A stretch of 16,242 bases of DNA from Chitinophagaceae bacterium (GTDB lineage Bacteria; Bacteroidota; Bacteroidia; Chitinophagales; Chitinophagaceae). The DNA lies in the NCBI GenBank assembly GCA_947483345.1, contig CANKNL010000035.1:1-16242 (forward strand), written 5' to 3'. Positions 7,908-14,918 of the stretch are shown piece by piece. Position 1 is the first letter of the stretch. Each line of letters starts with the position of its first letter. Both the position numbers and the translations under genes were made by a program. Below the pieces are notes generated by a model. That model saw nothing but the letters and a program-made list of their open reading frames with translations, did not search any database and was not told the origin of the DNA.

Positions 7908-8726
7908 CTAAACAAAGAGATCTTTATACAATTGAGCCCCGGGCACAACCGAATATTTTTCAAGATCTGTAATACCTTCTGCCGCAAGTACCAACTCATC
8001 AATGAAAGTATTTCCTGTACAGCTTGTTGAAGGTTTTGACAAAATATAGTAAGCCGCATCTGCAATGATATCAACTGTACGGCTCATATTCATGAGCATA
8101 GCACCTCCCAATAAATTATTTACAGCTGCCGTGGCAATGGTGGTACGTGGCCAAAGTGTATTGGCGGCTACATTGTATTTTTTTAATTCGGCCGATAAGC
8201 CAAGGGCGATCATCGTCATATCGTATTTACTGATGGTATAAGCCAGGTGGTTTTCAAACCACTTTAAATCCATATTGATGGGTGGAGATAAATTTAAGAT
8301 ATGTGCATTGGTTCCTTTTTTAAGATGTGGAATACAGGCCCTGCTCATCATAAAAGTACCCCGAACATTAATGTCGTACATCAAATCAAAACGCTTGGGT
8401 TCTGTTTGTTCGGTTGGTGTTAAGTTGATAGCCGATGCATTGTTGATTAAAATATCAATGCCGCCGAATTTTTCAACGGTCTTTTCAACCACTTGTTGTA
8501 TCTGATCTTCAAAACGGATATCACATTGAATGGCCAGCGCCTTTCCACCTGCAGCTTCCATCTCTGCAGCAGCCGAAAAAATGGTACCCCCCAGTTTTGG
8601 ATTTTCTTCCACACTTTTAGAGGCGATGACAATATTAGCGCCTTCCTTTGCCAATCTTAATCCAATTGCTTTTCCTATACCACGTGATGCACCGGTGATG
8701 ATGACTGTTTTGTTTTGAAATGACAT
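7908..8726 (-). CDS. HSDL2-like short-chain dehydrogenase/reductase
   Basis: This is a 272-residue classical SDR. TGASRGIG (11-18) is the NAD(P)-binding glycine motif, and NNAS (95-98) is also present. Catalytic Ser147 lies in LNLSPP, and Tyr163/Lys167 lie in YTISK. The stretches HILNLSPPINM, LAYTISKYDMTM and NTLWPRTTIATAAV match my recollection of hydroxysteroid dehydrogenase-like protein 2 (HSDL2) more closely than FabG-type SDRs. The SCP2 lipid-transfer domain found at the C-terminus of animal HSDL2 is absent. It is probably an NAD(P)-dependent oxidoreductase acting on a lipid or alcohol/ketone substrate, which is not identifiable here. It is last in the minus-strand block, 31 bp after the plug protein gene. 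Confidence 0.88.
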   Translation of the reverse strand: MSFQNKTVIITGASRGIGKAIGLRLAKEGANIVIASKSVEENPKLGGTIFSAAAEMEAAGGKALAIQCDIRFEDQIQQVVEKTVEKFGGIDILINNASAINLTPTEQTEPKRFDLMYDINVRGTFMMSRACIPHLKKGTNAHILNLSPPINMDLKWFENHLAYTISKYDMTMIALGLSAELKKYNVAANTLWPRTTIATAAVNNLLGGAMLMNMSRTVDIIADAAYYILSKPSTSCTGNTFIDELVLAAEGITDLEKYSVVPGAQLYKDLFV

Positions 8727-8757
8727 TGTTTTTATTTTAAATTAATAATGTGATCAT

Positions 8758-9912
8758 TTATTTCCATTCCGCCATTTTTGGAGTATACCCTTTTACATAA
8801 AAACTGTAATTACTAAGTCGGTTTCCGGTACGGCTGCTGAAACGTTTTGTGTAAATAGCTACCGTACCGCCAAACCCGTCAAGGCCCAATCTTGAACCCG
8901 GGCTATAAATTTTTATCATTTCAATATCCTGCACACTAATGGCGTAGGGTGAAAAATCTGTTTCCGCAAATTCATCAACATAAATATTAACCTTTTCTTT
9001 TCTCCAGTATAAAACCGGCCGGCCGGTTTCTACATCATTTGCCATTAACAGTCCTGCCATATTTGCGGTGAGGTAACTGTAAATGTCTGAATAGTTTTTC
9101 AGCTCATCATTTTCATAAAAATCGATGGTCTTTGCATTATCTGAAGCAAAGAGTCCGCTCACATTCTCTTTTTCGTATTTTTCTCTTTGCTTTTTTAGTT
9201 TGGATTTTACAACCACTTCCTTAAGCAGTTGTTTATCCTTTTTATCAGACAGTGAAAAAACATAGGACCCGGCAACAGTATCTTCCGTTATCTGATCTGT
9301 TTCGTTTAACCCAACCGTTACAAATTCAGTTGCTGTTGATGCCGGAATAAATGCAGAATCCACAGGTGTTTCAATAGCAATCTTTAATTTATTTTCTTTG
9401 CTTTTTTGTGACGGTGAAAACCCAAAATATACCGAATCTGTATAAAACAGGTTGTCAATTTTAAAAAAACCACCGGGTTCTAATTCAGCCCCGTCAATGA
9501 TCGGTGCTTTATTTTTTGTAGTGGCGATAAAATTGATGTCCTTATCTTCTGCTTTGGCATTTAGTACCTGCCCGCTAATGCTCAGAAACCTGTTTTGCAA
9601 TAAAAAATTAAAGGCATACAAACCGTTTGGTATGCTGTCATTTATTTTTAATGCCAATTTATACCGGCCTCTTAAAAAAGGATACCGGAATTTCCAGCGC
9701 TGCCCGGTTTTTATATTGTCAATCCAAAGATGAAGTGATTGTGCCGGCTGATTTCGGCTATAAGGTTCTGTATAAATTTCAATGTCTATACTGTCGCCTT
9801 GCATCAAATGTTGCCGGTTAACAATAACAACCAATGTATCTGAAACAGTAGCTTTTACTTGCCATGAAATACATACAAAAACAAAGATTGAAATTATTTT
9901 TGCAGGAGCCAT
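8758..9912 (-). CDS. exported TonB-receptor plug-domain protein without beta-barrel
   Basis: This encodes 384 residues with a signal peptide at about 1-21. Residues 24-130 resemble an MG2/Ig-like beta-sandwich (DTLVVIVNRQHLMQGDSIDIEIYT; DSIPNGLYAFNFLLQNR). LLKEVVVKSK (229-238) is the linker that usually precedes a SusC/TonB plug. Residues 275-357 resemble the plug core (SDIYSYLTANMAGLLM, VNIYVDEF, ISVQDIEMIKIYSPG, GFGGTVAIYTKR). The protein then ends within 27 residues at KGYTPKMAEWK. Bacteroidota relatives as I remember them continue with further domains, and true TonB receptors add about 500-600 residues of barrel. A normal stop is present, and the 31 bp after it leave no room for a decayed barrel. 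It is perhaps an outer-membrane partner or a reduced family member. Confidence 0.65.
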   Translation of the reverse strand: MAPAKIISIFVFVCISWQVKATVSDTLVVIVNRQHLMQGDSIDIEIYTEPYSRNQPAQSLHLWIDNIKTGQRWKFRYPFLRGRYKLALKINDSIPNGLYAFNFLLQNRFLSISGQVLNAKAEDKDINFIATTKNKAPIIDGAELEPGGFFKIDNLFYTDSVYFGFSPSQKSKENKLKIAIETPVDSAFIPASTATEFVTVGLNETDQITEDTVAGSYVFSLSDKKDKQLLKEVVVKSKLKKQREKYEKENVSGLFASDNAKTIDFYENDELKNYSDIYSYLTANMAGLLMANDVETGRPVLYWRKEKVNIYVDEFAETDFSPYAISVQDIEMIKIYSPGSRLGLDGFGGTVAIYTKRFSSRTGNRLSNYSFYVKGYTPKMAEWK

Positions 9913-9961
9913 TTTATTTTTTCAGAATAATTAAAAAATTAATACCCGCCGCTTTTAGCGC

Positions 9962-10372
9962 TTAATTCAAACTCACTTCATATGTTTTATCCACATTAAG
10001 CAGTTTCGAAATCAGGCAATTTGCTTTTACATCTTCCATACATTCATCAAATTTTGCATTGTCAATGCCGGGTACAGCTGCTTTTATTATTAAATGCATA
10101 TTGGTAATATTTCCGCCTTCAAGTGTAAGCGTGCTGTTTACATCAATTGTATCAGCTGTAAATCCGGCTGCATTTAAAACAAAACTTAATTTCATGGCAA
10201 AACATCCTGATAGAGCAGCGGCTACCAGCTCTTCGGGGTTGGTACCAATGCCATCAGCAAAACGTGAACTGAAATTGTACTGCGTTTTATTTAATGTGGT
10301 GCTTTGTGTTGTTAGATGGCCAGTGCCTTCTTTACCGGTACCGTTCCAAACGGCTGTTGCGTTACGTTTCAT
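9962..10372 (-). CDS. OsmC family peroxiredoxin
   Basis: This 136-residue OsmC-type thiol peroxidase reduces organic hydroperoxides in the cytosol. It aligns by eye with E. coli OsmC from the start: AVWNGTGKEGTG, SSRFADGIGTNPEELVAAALSGCFAMKLS, VPGIDNAKF. The two catalytic cysteines are Cys57 (SGCFAM) and Cys119 (ANCLISKLL), and Glu47/Glu48 of NPEEL are the conserved acids. The usual Pro after the second Cys (GCPVS in E. coli) is Leu here. Cys111 is an extra cysteine. The gene starts five bases after the ArsC-like stop, so the two are cotranscribed, consistent with a thiol/peroxide-stress operon. Confidence 0.92.
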   Translation of the reverse strand: MKRNATAVWNGTGKEGTGHLTTQSTTLNKTQYNFSSRFADGIGTNPEELVAAALSGCFAMKLSFVLNAAGFTADTIDVNSTLTLEGGNITNMHLIIKAAVPGIDNAKFDECMEDVKANCLISKLLNVDKTYEVSLN

Positions 10373-10377
10373 TTTTT

Positions 10378-10767
10378 TTATTTTATTTGTTTAGTAATTT
10401 TAGATTCATCAAAACCCACTATCAGATTTTTATTCGCAGCTGGTAGCACACTGCTGCTGTCCTGCAGATCAATCTCAATAACAGGCCTTTTAATCAAACT
10501 GTTATTGGCCAGCATTTGGTTTATGGCTGCCGATTGATTGATCACTTGCTTTTGAGCCTGTACACTCAAAGCCCGCCAGGTAGTGCTTCTTTTATTTAAG
10601 ATGGTTTCCCAACCTTTATTATTACACCATGCTTCCAGTTTTTGTTTACTTATACCCGTCTTCTTATAATCATGAAAAGTAAAAGCTATATTATTATTTT
10701 TCAGCCACGCCATCGCTTTTTTCGTTGAATCACAATTTGGAATGCCATATACCATTATCTCTGCCAT
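10378..10767 (-). CDS. ArsC/Spx-family protein (YffB-like)
   Basis: This 129-residue thioredoxin-fold protein is related to arsenate reductase. Residues 4-20 (IMVYGIPNCDSTKKAMA) give the single-Cys active site at Cys12 with no CxxC pair. FHDYKKTGISKQKL, LNKRSTTWRALS (57-68) and the cis-Pro/Arg signature IKRPVIEID (92-100) fit the YffB branch rather than a proven arsenate reductase. It lacks the RKxE-type details I would want for Spx, and Spx is a Firmicutes regulator, so a small glutathione/thiol-dependent reductase is a better guess. It starts one base after the aldo/keto reductase stop and ends five bases before OsmC. Substrate is unknown. Confidence 0.85.
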   Translation of the reverse strand: MAEIMVYGIPNCDSTKKAMAWLKNNNIAFTFHDYKKTGISKQKLEAWCNNKGWETILNKRSTTWRALSVQAQKQVINQSAAINQMLANNSLIKRPVIEIDLQDSSSVLPAANKNLIVGFDESKITKQIK

Positions 10768-10768
10768 A

Positions 10769-11758
10769 TTAAAAATCTGGTAATACCGGTTTTGTTTTCA
10801 TGATGTTTTCAATCTTCTCTAACACATCGGGCGTTAACCTGGACACCACATCCAATGCTTTTAAATTATCCAGCAACTGTGCTTTTTTTGTAGCCCCCAA
10901 AATGGCTGTGGTTACATGCGGATTTTTAATACACCAGGCAATGCTTAATGATGCCGTGCTTACTCCCAGTTTAGTGGCCAGTTCAGTTAATTTTTTAACC
11001 TTCTTTACTTTATCATCCATCACCCATCTTTCTTTTAACCAATCAAAACCTTCCAGTGCAAAGCGGCTGCCTTTGGGTATGCCATCATTGTACTTTCCCG
11101 ATAAAAGGCCTGATGCCAAAGGACTCCAGATGGTAGTACCCAGTCCAACATTTTTATAAATCTCTAAAAAATCTTTTTCAATTTTATCGCGTTCAAATAA
11201 ATTGTATTGCGGTTGTTCCATCGTAGGACCGATCAATCTTAATTTTTCAGCCACCCGATGTGCTTCCATAATTTCTACTCCGCTCCATTCACTGGTACCC
11301 CAATACATGATCTTGCCCTGCTGAATAAGATGATTCATGGCCCAAACAGTTTCTTCAATGGGCGTCCCTTTATCCGGACGGTGACAAAAGTACAGATCCA
11401 GATAATCAACCTGCAATCTCTGCAAAGCTTCATCACAGGCTTCCAGTAAATGTTTACGGCTGCAACCGGTTTGATTAGGCTTATTTGCTGTACCACGCCA
11501 ACCCCAAAACGCTTTAGACGAAACCGTATAAGACGTGCGATCCCATTTTTTCTTTTTCAATACACGGCCCATCATTTTTTCACTTTCGCCCAATGCATAC
11601 ACTTCGGCATTATCAAAAAAATTGATACCCTTATCATAGGCTATGCCCATGAGTTCATCGGCAACCTTATCGTTGATCTGTTTACTAAAGCTAACCCAGC
11701 TCCCAAATGACAATACACTTAACTGTAAACCCGATTTTCCTAAACGACGATATTCCAT
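10769..11758 (-). CDS. aldo/keto reductase, Kv-beta/YghZ-like
   Basis: This encodes 329 residues forming a TIM-barrel NADPH-dependent carbonyl reductase. The catalytic tetrad is visible: Asp49 (NFFDNAE), Tyr54 (EVY), Lys82 (SSKAFW) and His126 (YFCHRPD). EYRRLGKSGLQLSVLSFGSW at the start, GTSEWSGVEIMEA, and QPQYNLFERDKIE are typical of the potassium-channel beta-subunit/YghZ branch. LASGLLSGKYNDGIPKGSR and ILGATKKAQLLDNLKAL are further markers of this branch. YghZ-type enzymes detoxify reactive aldehydes such as methylglyoxal; substrate here is inferred. It is the first gene of the minus-strand block, one base before the ArsC-like gene, which joins carbonyl and peroxide detoxification functions. 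Confidence 0.93.
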   Translation of the reverse strand: MEYRRLGKSGLQLSVLSFGSWVSFSKQINDKVADELMGIAYDKGINFFDNAEVYALGESEKMMGRVLKKKKWDRTSYTVSSKAFWGWRGTANKPNQTGCSRKHLLEACDEALQRLQVDYLDLYFCHRPDKGTPIEETVWAMNHLIQQGKIMYWGTSEWSGVEIMEAHRVAEKLRLIGPTMEQPQYNLFERDKIEKDFLEIYKNVGLGTTIWSPLASGLLSGKYNDGIPKGSRFALEGFDWLKERWVMDDKVKKVKKLTELATKLGVSTASLSIAWCIKNPHVTTAILGATKKAQLLDNLKALDVVSRLTPDVLEKIENIMKTKPVLPDF

Positions 11759-11859
11759 AATTGATGTTTACTTTTTGTACTGAGATAAAGATACCACTTC
11801 AAACAATGACTGTTTTAATATAATTTCATTCCGGCAAATCACCTTCCGAAAATGAATAA

Positions 11860-11867
11860 CAAATTTA
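11860..11867 (-). promoter_or_regulatory. Bacteroidota-type -7 element for the aldo/keto reductase operon
   Basis: On the minus strand this reads TAAATTTG, a perfect TAnnTTTG. It lies about 100 bases upstream of the aldo/keto reductase ATG and just after the lptC stop. The nearest TTG upstream is 24 bases away, a little longer than usual, so half of the promoter is uncertain. Confidence 0.35.
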
Positions 11868-11890
11868 ATGGTTGATTTGTTCTCCCTTAA

Positions 11891-12523
11891 TCAATCGGCA
11901 GGGAACTGCGAATTTGGAATATTAATTGTTCCTACAGGATTAATAATATGCCACGCTTTAAAATCCTGGCTGGCATCCATGCCAATGCCATCAATGATCT
12001 GCATTTTACGCCGGATCCGAACGGGCTTATCTGTGAAAAATTCAGCACCCTTCCTGTTCCTGTCCCACCACAATTCATTACAATACAAAGTATCACCCAA
12101 AACATTAATCACTTTCACACTGTCCTTTAAAAACACCCTGCTTTCCAACTCAAAATATTTTCCATATAACGCATCCAGCCTGCTGTCAACAGCTCCGGTT
12201 TCATTAAAAAAATCAACATGTAATGTTTTGGGAAACTCAACATATGGGTTTATGTCCTGCACCCTTAGCATGAGTGGCGACAGCAGCTTCGCCTTAGCCT
12301 TGCCGCCCAATGTATAATTAATATCGGCATTTTTTATTTCTTCAACAGCCAGGCTTTTACTGTTATAGGCATTAATTTCTTTTTCGCTGTTACCACAGGA
12401 AGTGATAAGCAACAATAAAAAAAGGGACTTGATTATTGAAACAGAAAATGTTTTTTTATTAATGTACGGGTGTTTGGTAATAGACCGTAAATGCAGTGAT
12501 ATGCTTTGCAACTGTACTGCCAT
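11891..12523 (-). CDS. lptC: LPS export periplasmic protein LptC (lipoprotein form)
   Basis: LptC is part of the Lpt bridge that carries lipopolysaccharide from the inner membrane ABC transporter across the periplasm. The 210 residues carry the LptC/OstA-like fold signature: ADINYTLGGKAKAKLLSPLML, DTLYCNELWWDRNRKGAEFF, KPVRIRRKMQIIDGIGMDASQDFKAW. Bacteroidota LptC proteins are typically lipoproteins, and here SLFLLLLITSC gives a lipobox with Cys43. The 27 residues before the hydrophobic stretch are unusual. No internal Met offers a shorter start; only a TTG at codon 5 lies nearby, so the long N-terminus is either real or reflects an unusual start. It follows the OMP gene by 30 bp in the coaX cluster. 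Confidence 0.88.
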   Translation of the reverse strand: MAVQLQSISLHLRSITKHPYINKKTFSVSIIKSLFLLLLITSCGNSEKEINAYNSKSLAVEEIKNADINYTLGGKAKAKLLSPLMLRVQDINPYVEFPKTLHVDFFNETGAVDSRLDALYGKYFELESRVFLKDSVKVINVLGDTLYCNELWWDRNRKGAEFFTDKPVRIRRKMQIIDGIGMDASQDFKAWHIINPVGTINIPNSQFPAD

Positions 12524-12553
12524 GACAAATTATTAATAACGCCTTAAACTCGT

Positions 12554-13879
12554 TTAATTATATTTAGGCTTTTGAAACCAGCGGGCATTAAGTGATACAC
12601 CGATACTAAAGCGCACTACATTTTCACGAACGTTGGTTTGTTTGTTTCCCCTGTTACCAAATTCCAAAGCGGTATTTAAAACCACAAATTCGCCGGTATA
12701 GCTGATCCGCTTTAAAGTAGTTAAGGGCAATCCGGCGCCAATGGTAAATCCGTATTCGGGTCTGTTTTTATTGATCTTAATATAATCTGAACCGTAATAT
12801 AGGCCGGCCCTGTATTTTACAAAGTTGAAATATTTTTTAACCGGTGAATTTTCCTTAGCCGGATAATATTGTGTTCCTGCTCTGAAGCTCCAGTTATTTT
12901 GCAGCTGATCTGCCTGTCCATAAAAACGATAACTGTTCCAGTTTCCATATTCAAAATCGGCACCAATTAACCAATGATCATCCTGGTAAGTAGCGCCCAC
13001 GCCAACCATGGCCGGAATAGAAATAGTGCCCTTCACATTGTCTTCATACACACTGTCCAGCCTGATATAGCCGCCGTTTTGATCGGGGAAGATAATTTCA
13101 CGAACAACATCTTTTTTGGCCTTCAAATTCTGCTTGATATTACCATAAACACCAAGTCTTAAATTTTTTGTTATCCGCTGCTTTTCATCTTTGGCAAGTG
13201 CCAGGTCATACTGTATTCCGCCACTTACAAAAATACCGCCAAAGGTGGTTTTAGTTTCAGAATTGGATGCATAATAAAAAGTACTGTCATTAATAAAATT
13301 AAGTTTGGTACTAAAATCTTTACTGCCAAACATATAACCGGCATTGATACCAAAGTTGAAATTTTTATATTTCAGAGCGGTTCCTAAAAAAGCCTGGTTA
13401 ATGCCGCCTGATCCTTCATAGAGTGTGTTTAAACTGTCTATGCCGCTAAGTCTTTCATTTTTTTCGATCTTATAATTTATACTGGTAATGGGTTTTATTC
13501 CAAAACTCATCGCCCAAAACAAGCCCTTTTTAAGCATTTTTGGAGTGGTTAATGGAAAAGCCAGTTGCAGGTATGACACATAGGTATTTGCTGAAGTGAA
13601 TTTTTTTGCAGGACTGGTACTTTTTAAAATGCGGTAATCAATATCGGCACCCACGTCTAATATGGTATTGCTGATTAATGTAAGAGAGGCAGGATTTGTA
13701 AAATTGATGCTCCTGTTATCGGCGATGCCGGCAGCAATACCACCCATACCCCTGGATAAAATATTTTTATTGGGTGTAAGATCACCCATACCATATCTTG
13801 AATAAGGAGAATTTTCCTGTGCCGATGCACTCATTTGCAAGCCACAAGCCACAAAAAGTACCATTAAAATTTTAGCCAT
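12554..13879 (-). CDS. outer-membrane beta-barrel protein of the coaX-lptC cluster
   Basis: ATG 13879 gives a 441-residue protein with a signal peptide (MAKILMVLFVACGLQMSASA, then Q). The mature N-terminus ENSPYSRYGMGDLTP, followed by RGMGGIAAGIADNRSINFTNPASL, is characteristic of a Bacteroidota family related to the FadL/OmpP1 transporters. About a dozen beta-strand pairs follow, ending VVRFSIGVSLNARWF. The frame stays open to 13960 within coaX, but 13879 is chosen because its signal peptide starts at the Met. The ATG overlaps the coaX stop by 8 bases, indicating translational coupling. Its position with lptC suggests an envelope role, but the substrate is unknown. Confidence 0.85.
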   Translation of the reverse strand: MAKILMVLFVACGLQMSASAQENSPYSRYGMGDLTPNKNILSRGMGGIAAGIADNRSINFTNPASLTLISNTILDVGADIDYRILKSTSPAKKFTSANTYVSYLQLAFPLTTPKMLKKGLFWAMSFGIKPITSINYKIEKNERLSGIDSLNTLYEGSGGINQAFLGTALKYKNFNFGINAGYMFGSKDFSTKLNFINDSTFYYASNSETKTTFGGIFVSGGIQYDLALAKDEKQRITKNLRLGVYGNIKQNLKAKKDVVREIIFPDQNGGYIRLDSVYEDNVKGTISIPAMVGVGATYQDDHWLIGADFEYGNWNSYRFYGQADQLQNNWSFRAGTQYYPAKENSPVKKYFNFVKYRAGLYYGSDYIKINKNRPEYGFTIGAGLPLTTLKRISYTGEFVVLNTALEFGNRGNKQTNVRENVVRFSIGVSLNARWFQKPKYN

Positions 13880-14600
13880 TGTTAGTTTCACTGAGTGCAT
13901 ATAATCCTTTAAATAAGAAATAAGGGTCGGCAAATATCTTGTTTTTAAGTTGACCGGCAAAATAGCTTGTATCGCCCCCGGTTAAAACCGCGTTAAAGTT
14001 GCTGTATTTATGGGCATAAGCATCAATAAAACCGTCTATTTCATAGGTCATTCCGGCAATTACACCACTTTGCAAATTTGTTTGGGTATCATAGCCAATT
14101 AGCGGAAAATTCCAGTCTTTTTGTACCAAAGGGAGTTTTGCCGTAAAAACCTGCATGGCTTTGAAGCGCATTTCCATTCCCGGCGAAATGCTGCCGCCAA
14201 TAAATTCGTTATACTGGTTTATGAAATTATAGGTGATACAGCTGCCTAAGGCTATCACCAGATTGTTTTTCCCGGGATAAAAATGCACCGCTGAAGCAGA
14301 CAGCGCTAATCTATCGGCTCCAATTGTTTCGGGCTTACCCACCGGTGTAGTAAAATTAGCTTTGGTAAGGTGACCGAGTTTGTGAAATTTAGTATGGGCC
14401 TTAAGCAGGTCTTCGATGTTGGGATTGTGTTCAATAACTGATGATAAAATTGTTTTTTGCGGTTTTATTTCTGCAATTAATTCTTCAATCGTAACTAATT
14501 CATCATTGGGCAAAATTATTTCAGCCGTAAAATTTTCATTTTCAAAAACAGCCGCTTTTAAACGGGTGTTCCCAAAATCGAAGCAGATGGTTTTTGTCAT
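13872..14600 (-). CDS. coaX: type III pantothenate kinase
   Basis: CoaX phosphorylates pantothenate in the first step of coenzyme A synthesis, in the cytosol, without feedback by CoA. The 242-residue product has the ASKHA-fold signatures: DFGNTRLK (8-15), GADRLAL (94-100), GSCITYNF (119-126), GGSISPGMEMRFKAM (135-149) and LTGGD (206-210). In many CoaX proteins the third motif reads D-x-GTAITYD; here it is ALGSCITYN, so the acidic residues flanking it are replaced by Ala and Asn. I recall similar changes in Chitinophagaceae but cannot check. The start is only five bases from the edge of the GTTTAG array. The downstream OMP gene overlaps its stop. Confidence 0.93.
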   Translation of the reverse strand: MTKTICFDFGNTRLKAAVFENENFTAEIILPNDELVTIEELIAEIKPQKTILSSVIEHNPNIEDLLKAHTKFHKLGHLTKANFTTPVGKPETIGADRLALSASAVHFYPGKNNLVIALGSCITYNFINQYNEFIGGSISPGMEMRFKAMQVFTAKLPLVQKDWNFPLIGYDTQTNLQSGVIAGMTYEIDGFIDAYAHKYSNFNAVLTGGDTSYFAGQLKNKIFADPYFLFKGLYALSETNNG

Positions 14601-14604
14601 ATAA

Positions 14605-14916
14605 GGTAGTTTAGGGAAGTTTAGGTGGTTTAGGAAGGTTTAGATGGTTTAGGAAGGTTTAGGTGGTTTAGATGGTTTAGGTGGTTTAGATGGTTTAGGT
14701 GGTTTAGGAAGGTTTAGGTGGTTTAGGTGGTTTAGGATGGTTTAGATGGTTTAGTTAGAATGATCAAAACTAAACTTCCCTCAACTTTCTAAACTTTCTA
14801 AACTTCCCTAAACTTCCCTCAACTTTCTAAACTTTCTAAACTTCCCTCAACTTTCTAAACTTCCCTAAACTTCCCTAAACTTTCTAAACTTTTTTCTAAA
14901 CTTCCTAAACTTTTTT
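14605..14916. repeat. inverted array of GTTTAG / CTAAAC short tandem repeats
   Basis: The left half (14609-14754) has 16 GTTTAG units spaced 9 or 10 bases apart, with spacers GTG, ATG, GAAG, GATG and one GGAA. The right half (14770-14910) has 15 units of the reverse complement, 12 CTAAAC and 3 CTCAAC, spaced 9-12 bases apart with TTT, TTCC or longer T-rich spacers. At the centre GTTTAGTT (14749-14756) and AACTAAAC (14768-14775) are a perfect 8-bp inverted repeat around an 11-base loop. The array fills practically the whole gap between the LON-domain gene stop (14919) and the coaX start (14600). No ORF with a convincing start lies in it. Function is unknown. Confidence 0.9.
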
Positions 14917-14918
14917 CC

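Noticed and set aside
13880..13960. Upstream start of the OMP gene (468-residue version)
   Set aside because: It would embed 27 extra residues in coaX and bury the signal peptide, which begins cleanly at 13879.
14640..14720. Possible Gly-Leu repeat protein (GGT TTA GGT in one frame)
   Set aside because: GTT TAG gives stops in another frame, 10-base spacings shift the frame, and there is no start codon or continuation.
14605..14916. CRISPR array or telomere-like repeat (TTTAGG motif)
   Set aside because: Units are 6 bases with 3-6 base spacers, there are no unique spacers or cas genes, and the array lies inside a chromosome segment flanked by housekeeping genes.
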